Shown: piece by piece, positions 29,047 through 37,811 of the stretch | How positions within the stretch are numbered: the stretch's first letter is position 1 | Layout: the number at the start of each line of letters is the position of its first letter | The notes under the pieces: model-generated | What the model was told of the DNA's origin: nothing | Database searches by the model: none | The model's input: only the letters and a program-made list of their open reading frames with translations | Source of the DNA: Methanosarcina barkeri str. Wiesmoor | GTDB taxonomy: Archaea; Halobacteriota; Methanosarcinia; Methanosarcinales; Methanosarcinaceae | Assembly (NCBI RefSeq): GCF_000969985.1 | Contig: NZ_CP009526.1 | Coordinates: 3,410,001 to 3,474,000, forward strand | Direction of reading: 5' to 3' | Length of the DNA: 64,000 nucleotides | Program-made: the position numbers and the translations under genes

Positions 29047-29871
29047 ACTGACTCCCCCACGGTAGTTTACAAATAATCTTTGTAAGTAGTTACGCCTTAA
29101 AAATATTAAAGCATATCTTTTTGTAGGTAACAAAGATTCTAAATCTTTATCGTTCTCCTTTCTATATAACAATTTCAGTACTATATATAATGTCAAGTTA
29201 TAAAGAAAAAAGATTTAAACGGACAAGTTCTCTTTTACGGCTAAAGAAAAAGGGAAATTGCCAGAAAAAAATCGGAAACAGATTTCAGTTAGTCTTTTCA
29301 AATAAAATTAAAGTTAATAAAGAGTACATACTAGACACTAAAATCGTAGAAAACAAAACTGAGAAGTTGCATAAAAAAATGCATTCATACTCTTCAAGAT
29401 ACTGAAGCGACTTGTGCTTCGATTCCAAAATAAATTCCTTATTTATTGGAAAATCTGTGATCGGTGAATATATTAGAAAGTTTCAACATTCAATTGGATG
29501 CAAACAATAACCCAACGGAGTGGCCTAGAAAATACTTTGGTTGGTATGATAATATATTATACAAAAATTAATTAGACGGGCTATGTAAAGTCAAGGCTAT
29601 TCTGGGACAGAACCTGAGTGGAAATTATTCTACTTCTTAATACAGCAGTCAATATTTTTTAAATTATTATGGAAATGAAACATCTGACAATGTAATGAAA
29701 CTTCCAGCTACAAAGAAGTTGCATGAAATCTTTTAATTGATCCCTTTTAATTGGTCCCTTTTAATTGGTCCCAGGTTTCTATGAAGTTTTTACCTTGGTT
29801 ATTATAGTTGTTTCACTTGACTGCAGTGATCAAACTGAAGGCAATGAGGATATTACAAATATATTTGGTGA

Positions 29872-30114
29872 GAATTAAAGCTCACAAAACTTAGGCCAAA
29901 ACCAGAGATATCATATATTTCAGTAAGACTTTCACAATCGAGAGAGAGCATTTCAGGAAAAACTGCTCATATTTTCAAAAAAGAATATAACAGTAAACTT
30001 TTGTATGTAATTTCCTTTGAAAAAGAGCTTAAATGTGAATTTAAAGTTACACAACAAGAAGCAAAATCTAAAATTGAAACAAGAGCTGAAAGATTAGAAA
30101 ATAAAAATCTATAA
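29872..30114 (+). other. Start-less 81-codon frame, possible gene relic
   Basis: The frame opens after a TGA at 29869-29871 without a start codon and reads KLRPKPEISYISVRLSQS, then SKLLYVISFEKELK and a Lys/Glu-rich helix (KSKIETRAERLENK), ending TAA at 30114. The composition looks protein-like, but no family is recognised. The rest of 29047-30148 shows no gene. Confidence 0.25.
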
Positions 30115-30148
30115 AAAATCGAAGGGAAAATAAAGATAATAAAAAGAG

Positions 30149-30222
30149 TGGGCCCGCTGAGATTCGAACTCAGGATCCCCGCCGTGTAAAGGCGATGTCA
30201 TAACCGACTAGACCACGAGCCC
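30149..30222 (-). tRNA. tRNA-Val (TAC)
   Basis: 74 nt. The acceptor stem is GGGCTCG/CGGGCCC with A73. The anticodon stem TCGCC/GGCGG with loop TTTACAC gives anticodon TAC. The T arm is CTGAGTTCGAATCTCAG. CCA is not encoded. Confidence 0.95.
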
Positions 30223-30703
30223 AGTTTGCCGATATTTTCAGAGTCGCTCTAAGAGCAAGACCAAAATGTCACTAGTTATATATATCTCTTTTGTTAGGAG
30301 AAAAACTCAGGACCTATCTGAAAGTTAGTTACTTCACTAAATAAGAATCTTGTTTACCGAATAAAACTCCCGTTGCACTAAATCAGACTAGTATTACGCC
30401 ATATAATATATCTATTGAACTAAATAAAGAAATCTTATTATAATAGATAATATATTAGTAAAAATAACAGATAGGTTATTTTTAAACTAAAGTTTTACTA
30501 TCTCAAATGAGATATTTAGCATAGAAGATTAACCTCATATTTAATTTTTAAATCAAAATATACATATGCACACGTAGAATAAAATTAAGAATATTTTGAT
30601 TTAAAAAATTGAACTTGTTTTATTTATATGCCAGTCTGAGAGAATTTTGAATAGGTAAAAAAGCTAAGCAAAATATATTTATATGAGATAAGCATGAAGT
30701 AAT

Positions 30704-30785
30704 TTATGAGCGGGTCACTATTTTATATGATAACCCCAACACTAAACACCCCAATTCAAACTCCCCAACCCGCTCATCTTATTCT
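30704..30785 (+). ncRNA. Candidate small RNA, hairpin with CCCCAA loops (copy 1)
   Basis: A perfect 10-bp inverted repeat, ATGAGCGGGT (30706-30715) and ACCCGCTCAT (30768-30777), encloses a 52-nt loop containing three CCCCAA motifs. A TATA box (AAATATATTTATATG, centre near 30677) lies 29 bp before the stem, placing the transcription start at the stem base. It resembles the element at 31142-31250 in stem, loop opening and promoter spacing. It contains no credible reading frame. Transcription is inferred. Confidence 0.55.
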
Positions 30786-31141
30786 CATCAAAATAGAAAT
30801 ATATATTTAGGGAAACAATTCAAAAACTCTAAATTATGAGGAAAGGAAAACAGTGTTGGAAAATAGACAAAGATATCTGGCCATGAAAATGGCAACGGAG
30901 ACTCATTTAGAAGACGATTTAATCTGAAGCAAGCATTTAAATTATTAAAAATGAAAACGATTAAGAGAAGGGAATTTACATAGGTTCAGGCATTTTAACC
31001 CCACCCGATGATTATTATAGACTTTTAATCCAAAAGTAGAATTTCTAGCTAAAAGAAAAACTTTTTAATATGAATTATGAATTATATATTAGAGTACATA
31101 GAAATGAAAAGCTATTTATAAGATGAATAAATAGTCATGTC

Positions 31142-31250
31142 GAGTGAGCGGGTCTCTTTTCCATAGTATAACCCCAAAACAATATCCCCCAACTATTTCC
31201 CCCAACTATTCCCCAAACTCTCCAGCCCGCTCACAAACTTTTCTCAATTT
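31142..31250 (+). ncRNA. Candidate small RNA, hairpin with CCCCAA loops (copy 2)
   Basis: A perfect 9-bp inverted repeat, GTGAGCGGG (31144-31152) and CCCGCTCAC (31226-31234), encloses a 73-nt loop with four C-rich motifs (ACCCCAA, ATCCCCCAAC, TCCCCCAAC, TCCCCAA). TATTTATA at 31113-31120 is centred 28 bp before the stem. The outermost pair is G-C here and A-T in copy 1, a compensatory change. A T-rich stretch (CTTTTCTCAATTTGTTTT) follows, suitable for termination. No protein is encoded. Confidence 0.55.
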
Positions 31251-31391
31251 GTTTTAACTATATCCTTCCGTTCAGAAAGCTTTTCTGTCAATTTTAATTA
31301 ACTCACCTAGTGCCATGGCAATTTAATTATTTGGCATAATTTTTTGATAGCTTCTTATCAACAGATAGCGATTCAGAGTAAACATGTGACC

Positions 31392-31521
31392 GAGTCTATC
31401 CCAAAACCTATTTTATTCTAAATCATCCTGAGTTTTCAGGATCATTTTAGTTATTAGGTATTCAACTGACTGTTCTAAATACAAGGTTCACAAATCAAAT
31501 TTTGAGTTTCAGGATAGGCTC
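31392..31521. mobile_element. MITE, copy 2 of 4 (130 bp)
   Basis: Same length and strongly similar to the copy at 7141-7270 along its whole length. Ends are GAGTCTATCCCAAAAC and TTTCAGGATAGGCTC, with ACC on both outer sides as a 3-bp target duplication. It carries no gene. Confidence 0.85.
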
Positions 31522-31711
31522 ACCAATAACTAAATTTTCAAAACACTAGTTTTGCACCTTAATTCCTTCTTATCTATTTTACATACTCTGAAAAATTAAT
31601 ATGGTGAATGTTCAGTAGTTAGAAAAAGTCAGTTAGTCTCTTATTTCATGTGCATTTAACAAAAGGTAAAGAAAACTAAAGGAAATTAAGAAAATAAACA
31701 AGGTTAGAAAA

Positions 31712-33640
31712 TTAGAAGTCGAAAAGCGTTTTTTGTGTTTTCGACTCGACTTTTTTGGGAGTTTCGCTGACTTTGACCTCAGATTTTTCAGAATTATCTG
31801 AAACTTTTTTGATAGCAGGCTCACGGTTTACAGATTTCACGGATCTGGAAAGTTCGGGAGAGATGCTATTTTCTATCGGTTCAGAGTCAGAAAAAGCTTC
31901 CTTCTCAACGGGCCCAGGCAAGGATGAAGAATTCTTAACCTTGAGACTATCGTGTTCAAGTGAAATGGATGTAAGGCTATCAGATTTGATCCCAATATCA
32001 TCAATCTCGGCCTGATCCTGCTCCGGTATAAGAGTGTCAGAAGTAAAACTATCAGGTGTTAAGGTAACAGGTGCAAGGATATCAGGTGCAAGGTTACCAG
32101 GTTTAATGGTATCAGAAGTATTATTTTCCGAATTCTTAGTTTCTGGAGAAATTTCAGGTGGAATATCAAAACCAAAGTTAAGAGTCTTCTGCCCACCCTG
32201 AGAAGTCCTGGAGTTGGGAACTTCGAGCCTCTCAGAATGTTTCCCATCTTTTTCCACAGAATTATTAACTGAGAAAACAGAAAGATCCTCTTTACTATTG
32301 CCTGGGGGAGCAGGAGTCCTGAAAAACTCAGCTCCATCAGATTCTTCATTTCCTTCAAGGAGAAGTTCCTGCGCCCTTTCGTAGATTTTCTGCAGCTTTT
32401 TACTGGCTTTTGTGCTCCCCGAGAGATATATCAGCTCTTCAAGTTCAAGCCCGAGGCCTGCAGTAATTTCGATCGCAGATTCTTCATTCTTTAACATGCG
32501 AGAGTAAAGCTCCAGCAGGTTATTTCTTGAATAACGCATAGACTCGAAGTTGTGTTCTCCAACTTTAGAAGCTATATTATCCCTGAGGTCTCGTTTAGAA
32601 CGTATCTGCCCCATTTTTTTCCAGAGAGAAGGAGGCTGGTACTTGATAAATCCGGGATAGGGCCGTGTCTTTGAGACCGAAGTTCCACAGACCATCAACA
32701 TGCTAGCATACCTCCACATCCTATAGTTCTGGCGTTTTTTTACGCGCCCAAGGTAGAGATCGGCCTTTGAGAGATAACCAAAGCCAGTTTTTATATCCTC
32801 AAGATTTCCATCCTTAGATGCATACTGGAAAGGCAGGTTTTCGTCGATCCAGTGTACAAGGTCTTCAGGGCTCTCATCAAGACCGCGAGCTGCTTCCAGA
32901 GCCTTTTTACAGTCCGTGCTCTTAAAGATTCTCTGCATTGCCTTGAAGATGTTTTCCTTTACATCTCGGCCTGAAGTGCTGAGATCCTCAACTTCCAGCG
33001 TTTTCCTCCCGGTAGCTGCAGCCTGAAGGTCGTTAATTGCACTTCTGAGATCCCCTCCAGCCCCTTCAGCAATTTGCTGGATTGCATCCGGGCTGCATAA
33101 AATATCCTCGCTCTCGCAGACCTTCTTCAAAGCAGGGACCATAGAACGGCTCTGCACTGAGCCGAACTTTATTTCCAGACAGAGGTTCCGGATAGTAGGA
33201 GTCAACCCATAAATATCATTTGCAATTAGCACTATGGGTTGAAGAGTGTTCTTTATAATTCCTGCAATAGCCCGCATTCCGCCCCTGTCTGCAGTCCCGT
33301 GAATATTATCCGCTTCGTCCAGGATAATCAGGCGTTTTCCTCCAAAAAAGGTATTCATTGAAGCTGCCGACCCCGCAACTCTTTCAATAACACCTGCAGT
33401 CCTCTGGTCACTTGCATTGAGTTCGATGACTTCCCAATCCAGATCGCGGGCAAGAGCGTGGGCAGTAGAAGTCTTCCCTACTCCTGCAGGCCCATGAAGG
33501 ACCACTGCCCTTCTATCTGGAATGCCTGAAAGCCACTTCTCAGCCCAGGTCCGCAAATACTGCACCGCCTTCTTGTTCCCTACAATCTCTTTCAGGGTCT
33601 GTGGGCGGTATTTCTCAGCCCATTCAATTGCCAACGTCAT
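31712..33640 (-). CDS. rfcL: Replication factor C large subunit
   Basis: About 642 residues from the ATG at 33640; a TTG at 33655 would add five. It is the clamp-loader large subunit that opens PCNA with RfcS. AAA+ features are Walker A GPAGVGKT (about 50-57), Walker [11 protein letters not shown], and sensor 1 region LIANDIYGL. The C-terminal 190 residues are a long low-complexity linker rich in Ser, Glu, Pro and Thr, with short repeats ([11 protein letters not shown]), ending in QKTLFDF, a PCNA-interacting PIP box at the extreme C-terminus. It is monocistronic. Confidence 0.95.
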
Positions 33641-33987
33641 CTTAAACCATACCAATAAAAAAGGAACTCATTCTTAACTCTATACATTTTAATCTTTTAA
33701 TTATTCAAAAGCTTTTGATATTACAAGCTTCTGCTATCGATTTTTAAATGACAACGCTAAATTTACACTTCGATATGTGTTAAAGTCTTTTTGTTCTCAT
33801 AAAAACAATACCTTCAATCGCCAGAACAAATTTGGGCAGAAAACCCATATTCATATCCCCTTTCATCCCGGCTTCAGATATCTTCCTTAATTTTAGCCCA
33901 CTAGCATATTCTAATCAATCAAGAGTCAGAAAAAACTCAATCCGACTATATTCTTGAGTAAGTTGAAAATATATCTATTCTTACCCA

Positions 33988-34148
33988 TAATTCAGCCCTC
34001 TTGAGCGAACGAAGTGAGTAAAAAGGGCATCATCCTCCCGAGACGGTTAATTACTCTAGCCCATAATTCAGCCCTCTTGAGAAAACGAAGTGAACGAAAA
34101 GGGCACCGTCCTCTCGAGACGGGACTCGGGTGACGGAACTCGGGGGAC
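33988..34148. repeat. Two dispersed REP-like repeats upstream of mtxX
   Basis: Two tandem variants start with CATAATTCAGCCCTCTTGAG and continue through CGAAGTGA and AAAAGGGCA to a self-complementary CCGTCCT..CGAGACGGG hairpin and ACTCGGGTGACGGAACTC. The same family occurs at 11997-12069, and inverted at 36846-36895. The 33641-34212 interval contains no gene; a frame extending into the repeat from 34090 is not the true mtxX start. Confidence 0.8.
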
Positions 34149-34212
34149 AAAATTAATTAATGATCGTGTTTGTACTTCTTTGAACTACTTAAAATCTTAC
34201 ACAACAGTTAGG

Positions 34213-35076
34213 ATGGATATGGAAAAGAATAGCATGGATGCCCTCCTTGAGGCTATCGAAATGAGAGCCAGGGCTAACCGGGCCAGAGTAGCTATGGGAA
34301 TAAGGGACCCGAATTCCAAAATGCTCGAGAGTGCTTGGAAAGCCCAGGAACTGGGATATGCACAGGTCGTCCTGGTGGGGATTAAGAAGGAAATTGATAA
34401 GGTCGGTACAGAACTCGAGGTAGTGGACACAGATGAGCCTGAGAAGACTCTTGCAGAACTTATGATTTCAAGAAAAGTCGATGCAGCGATAAGAGGCACT
34501 GCAAAGGCATCTGGAGCCCTAGCCCAACTCAAAGAAGCTCTAGGAAAGAAAAGAATCTGCCGGCTTGCCCTGCTCCTCACGGTTGATGGAACACCTTTCT
34601 TTCTCGCCCCTGTAGGGATCGACGAAGGAAACACTATTTCAGATAAACTCAGGATGATCAAGCTTGGCGCCGAACATATAAGGAGATTCGGGATAGAGCC
34701 CAGGGTCGGCGTGCTGTCGGGGGGCAGAATTGGAGACATCGGAAGGAATAAACGTGTGGACAGGACTCTTGCAGACGGAGAATTCGTGACAAGGCGGGCT
34801 GTTGAACTCGGGATCAATGCCAAACATTACACGATTCTTATTGAAGATGCCATAAAAGAATCGAACTTTATTGTAGCCCCTGATGGAATTTCGGGAAACC
34901 TCATTTTCAGGACAATTGCTTTCCTGGGTGGGGGTGACGGGCTTGGAGCTTCAGTGCTCATGGATGATTATGTTTTTGTGGATACATCAAGGGTAGGTGG
35001 ACATTTTACGAAAGCCATAATGCTTGCAAGTGCACTGTCTCACCTTAATAAGGAAAGGCAAAAGGTGATTTATTGA
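34213..35076 (+). CDS. mtxX: MtxX, methanogenesis marker 4 / putative methyltransferase subunit
   Basis: About 288 residues from ATG 34213 (ATG 34219 is also possible; AGG sits just before). It resembles phosphate acetyl/butyryltransferase-like folds: RVAMGIRDPNSKMLESAWKA, GTAKASGALAQLKEAL, RVGVLSGGRIGDIGRN and DGISGNLIFRTIAFLGGG. The family is restricted to methanogens. It is the first gene of the mtxXAH set, and its stop overlaps the TTG start of mtxA. Its reaction is not established; its place beside MtrA- and MtrH-like proteins suggests a corrinoid methyl-transfer system. Confidence 0.88.
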   Translation: MDMEKNSMDALLEAIEMRARANRARVAMGIRDPNSKMLESAWKAQELGYAQVVLVGIKKEIDKVGTELEVVDTDEPEKTLAELMISRKVDAAIRGTAKASGALAQLKEALGKKRICRLALLLTVDGTPFFLAPVGIDEGNTISDKLRMIKLGAEHIRRFGIEPRVGVLSGGRIGDIGRNKRVDRTLADGEFVTRRAVELGINAKHYTILIEDAIKESNFIVAPDGISGNLIFRTIAFLGGGDGLGASVLMDDYVFVDTSRVGGHFTKAIMLASALSHLNKERQKVIY

Positions 35077-35666
35077 AAAAGATTGCAGAGGCATGGCCGA
35101 TAGTAAAAGGCGACTACACGGTAGGAAATCCGGAATCCCGGATTGCAGTGGTAACTCTTGCGAGCCAGATAAATTCCTTACCTGAAGCGGCCCTCTGGGG
35201 TAGCTCAAAAACCGAAAATCTGGGAGTCGAAAAAATAATCATAAATACCATCTCAAATTCCAATATAAGGTACATCCTTATCTGCGGAAAGGAATCCAGA
35301 GGACACCTGGCAGGTCATTCCCTGCTCGCAATTCATGCAAACGGGATTGACGAAAAGGGAAGAATTGTTGGTTCTGAGGGGGCTATCCCTTTCATAGAAA
35401 ACATATCAAGAGAGGCAGTAAAACGCTTTCAGCAACAGGTAGTGCTTCTTGACAGGATAGGACTGACAAACCTCGAGGAAATAATGAAAATTGTGAGAGA
35501 ATATAAGGACCAAGGGGAAGTTTACCCGGAGGAACCTCTTGTAGCTATTTCCCAGAAGAAAAGACAATCTACTTTCACGATTCCTCATTCAGGTGATATA
35601 ATAGTTTCCGAAGAATTTGTCATGGACTCAGCTGCAGGAGTCGTCTGCACGACAAATGATTTTTAA
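35073..35666 (+). CDS. mtxA: MtxA, soluble MtrA-like corrinoid protein
   Basis: 197 residues, homologous to MtrA, the corrinoid subunit of methyl-H4MPT:coenzyme M methyltransferase. WPIVKGDYTVGNPESRIAVV at the N-terminus is followed by ILICGKESRGHLAGHSLLA; a His in this block (H78, or H82) is the likely lower cobalt ligand. It lacks the C-terminal membrane anchor of MtrA, so the protein should be cytosolic. TTG start 35073 overlaps the mtxX stop, with GGTGATT as ribosome site. It would accept a methyl group delivered by MtxH. Confidence 0.9.
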   Translation: MKKIAEAWPIVKGDYTVGNPESRIAVVTLASQINSLPEAALWGSSKTENLGVEKIIINTISNSNIRYILICGKESRGHLAGHSLLAIHANGIDEKGRIVGSEGAIPFIENISREAVKRFQQQVVLLDRIGLTNLEEIMKIVREYKDQGEVYPEEPLVAISQKKRQSTFTIPHSGDIIVSEEFVMDSAAGVVCTTNDF

Positions 35667-35780
35667 TTTCCAATTAAGAGATCTACTTCGAGTGCACATT
35701 ATTCGAGTGTACATTATTCGAGTATAAATTACCGCGGTTTGAAACAAAATACTAGCCTGTAGATTTTGAGGGTGTAAAAA

Positions 35781-36713
35781 ATGTTTAAGTTTCAGAAAGA
35801 ACAGGAAATCGTTAACATCGCAGGAGTGAAGATAGGTGGACAGCCAGGAGAGCTTCCGACCGTGCTTGCAGGGACTATCTTTTATGATAAGCATGAAATC
35901 GTAAAAGACGTTGCAAGAGGCCTGTTTGACCGGGATGCTGCCGAAAAACTTATAAATCTGCAGGAATCAAGTGCGGAAGAAACAGGAAACCCGTATATAA
36001 TCCACATTTTCGGTACTACCCCTGAAAGCATTACCCGTTACATTGACTTTGTGGCCGAAATTTCAGAAGCTCCTTTTCTTATCGACTCCCCCGAAGGAAC
36101 CGTGCGTTCCCATGCCGCAGAATATGTTAGCGAAATCGGACTTGCAGACAAAGCAATCTATAACTCCATAAACATGAGCATAAATGCTTCTGAAATTGAA
36201 GCTCTTGCCCTATCCGATATTGACAGCTCGATTATCCTTGGCTTCAATGCAATGGACTCATCCCTGCAGGGAAGGATGGAAATGCTGGAAAACGGGGCAG
36301 GCCTTCTGGAAGAGGGATTACTTTCAATTGCAGACAGATGCGGGATAGTTAACAAGCTTATAGACCCAAGCATTACTCCTATGGGAAACGGAGCAGGTGT
36401 AGCCCTAAAGATGACGATTACCGCAAAAGCAAAATGGGGACACCCCACCGGCTCGGGAATCCACAACGCACCCTCAGCCTGGAACTGGCTGAATAAGAAG
36501 AAAGAGAAAGACCCTGTTCTTTACAAAATCTGTGATGTAGGTTCAACTTGCTTGCAGCAGGCAGCAGCCGGAGATTTCATTCTCTATGGACCCATCGAGT
36601 ATGCCCCATACATATTTCCTATGGCTGCCATGAGCGATATAATGATTTCTGAGGCTGTAGCTGACCTCGGCATAGAGCCTGCTTCCCGGCATCCTTTAAA
36701 CTTGCTTGTATAA
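35781..36713 (+). CDS. mtxH: MtxH, MtrH-like methyltransferase
   Basis: 310 residues, a TIM-barrel methyltransferase of the MtrH family. The start FKFQKEQEIVNIAGVKIGGQ is typical. Later blocks are GTIFYDKHEIVKD, DSPEGTVRSHAAEYVSEIG, NMSINASEIEAL and GHPTGSGIHNAPSAWNW. MtrH transfers the methyl of methyl-tetrahydro(sarcino)pterin to the corrinoid of MtrA; here the partner should be MtxA. A 114-bp gap with three near-copies of ATTCGAGTGTACATT separates it from mtxA, so it may have its own regulation. GAGGGTG precedes the ATG. Confidence 0.92.
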   Translation: MFKFQKEQEIVNIAGVKIGGQPGELPTVLAGTIFYDKHEIVKDVARGLFDRDAAEKLINLQESSAEETGNPYIIHIFGTTPESITRYIDFVAEISEAPFLIDSPEGTVRSHAAEYVSEIGLADKAIYNSINMSINASEIEALALSDIDSSIILGFNAMDSSLQGRMEMLENGAGLLEEGLLSIADRCGIVNKLIDPSITPMGNGAGVALKMTITAKAKWGHPTGSGIHNAPSAWNWLNKKKEKDPVLYKICDVGSTCLQQAAAGDFILYGPIEYAPYIFPMAAMSDIMISEAVADLGIEPASRHPLNLLV

Positions 36714-36845
36714 TTTTCGAGTCCTGCAACCCCTTTGAAAAAACTGCTCGAGCGCAAGCCTTTTTTCAAAAGGCTTGACCGAAAATCCCAGCAACATTTG
36801 AATTTGAGGTCCTTATCCCCAAACCCTACCCGGCGTGACCAACCG

Positions 36846-36895
36846 GCACAACGGTTGCGCTCAAGAGGGCTGAATTATGGGCTAGAGTAACTGAT
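36846..36895. repeat. Inverted copy of dispersed repeat downstream of mtxH
   Basis: Contains CTCAAGAGGGCTGAATTATG and then GGCTAGAGTAAC, the reverse complement of bases about 34046-34081. The mtxXAH operon is therefore bracketed by inverted repeats about 2.8 kb apart. The rest of 36714-37128 shows no gene; GCTCAAGTTAGCTTTCA is directly repeated near 37030. Confidence 0.8.
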
Positions 36896-37128
36896 TTTCA
36901 ACTTGCTCAGAGACTGATTTTCCCAAGTTTCGAAAGTGAAGTAAATTAATACCACTGAAAATGCTGAAAAAAAACAGGAGCAGATTCTTTGGGTGTTTCC
37001 CACATCTTCGGTGGTTGCTACATCTCAAGTTAGCTTTCAGCTCAAGTTAGCTTTCAGTACGGTTTTTTCATGGTTACCGGACTTGGAATAGGTTTAGATA
37101 TTAAGGTCGTATGCTTTCAAAACTGAAG

Positions 37129-37599
37129 TTAACTCGGTGCTCTCGGTTGTTGTGGAGTTTTACTGCTTCTATGCTTTAGCTTTTCGGCAATGTCGACTCC
37201 AAGCCTTTTGCATTCCTGCAGGTCCTTGTCTGTGGGCTTGTGTAGTATCCTGAGTACGGGATCTATGACAGTCATTCCCATGTCTCGCATTTTTTCGGCT
37301 ATCAGTATAGGTGCTTCTCCACTCCATCCGTAAGACCCGAAAGCAGCCCCTAATTTTCCTTTTGGGTTTGTGGAAGCTAGAATTTCATCCATGAATTTTT
37401 CCATGGGCTGAAGCATCCTGTAGTAAAAAGTCGATGAACCGACTGCAATTGCATCTGCTTCGTTAAGATCCTCAAGTTTTACGTCATAAAAGCTAATAGC
37501 TTTTGCATCCACATGTTTCGACTCAATTCCACTAGCTATTGCTTCTGCCATAGCTTTCGTATTCCCCGAGGTACTGAGATAGACTACTATCGCTTTCAA
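37129..37599 (-). CDS. Flavodoxin
   Basis: 156 residues from TTG 37599, chosen because GGGGGAT lies just upstream and LKAIVVYLSTSGNTKAMAEAI is the normal flavodoxin N-terminus. The upstream extension to 37662 is not family-like. The FMN phosphate loop is STSGNTKAM, followed by AVGSSTFYYRML and FGSYGWSGEAP, the isoalloxazine-binding blocks of the FprA-like or short-chain flavodoxin group. It is a cytosolic electron carrier or a domain partner of diiron flavoproteins. It is transcribed alone. Confidence 0.88.
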   Translation of the reverse strand: MKAIVVYLSTSGNTKAMAEAIASGIESKHVDAKAISFYDVKLEDLNEADAIAVGSSTFYYRMLQPMEKFMDEILASTNPKGKLGAAFGSYGWSGEAPILIAEKMRDMGMTVIDPVLRILHKPTDKDLQECKRLGVDIAEKLKHRSSKTPQQPRAPS

Positions 37600-37811
37600 T
37601 CTTATCCCCCATTCTGTGTAAGATCGTACATTAAACGCCAGTAATGGACAAAAAGTGATCAAAACAGGTTTGCATATTTCCTAAAAACCAAAAAACAAGG
37701 CAAGACCTGAAATCTCCTCACTTTTCAATCCTGCATTAGTTATAAAAATTAATTTAAATAAGGATTTCGTCCAGGGTCAGGTTGGCTTCACATATATAAA
37801 AAGGAAAAATG

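Larger units (their letters stand above)
30223..31711. other. 1.5-kb gene-free region with small RNA candidates and a MITE
   Basis: Between tRNA-Val and the rfcL gene no credible protein frame is visible on either strand. It contains the two hairpin elements (30704-30785, 31142-31250) and a MITE (31392-31521). The rest is AT-rich. Confidence 0.7.

Noticed and set aside
29190-29405. 71-codon Lys-rich plus-strand frame
   Set aside because: AT-rich low-complexity translation without ribosome site or family; probably chance.
34090-34212. N-terminal extension of mtxX from GTG 34090
   Set aside because: The extra codons are encoded by the dispersed repeat; family-like sequence begins at 34213 or 34219.
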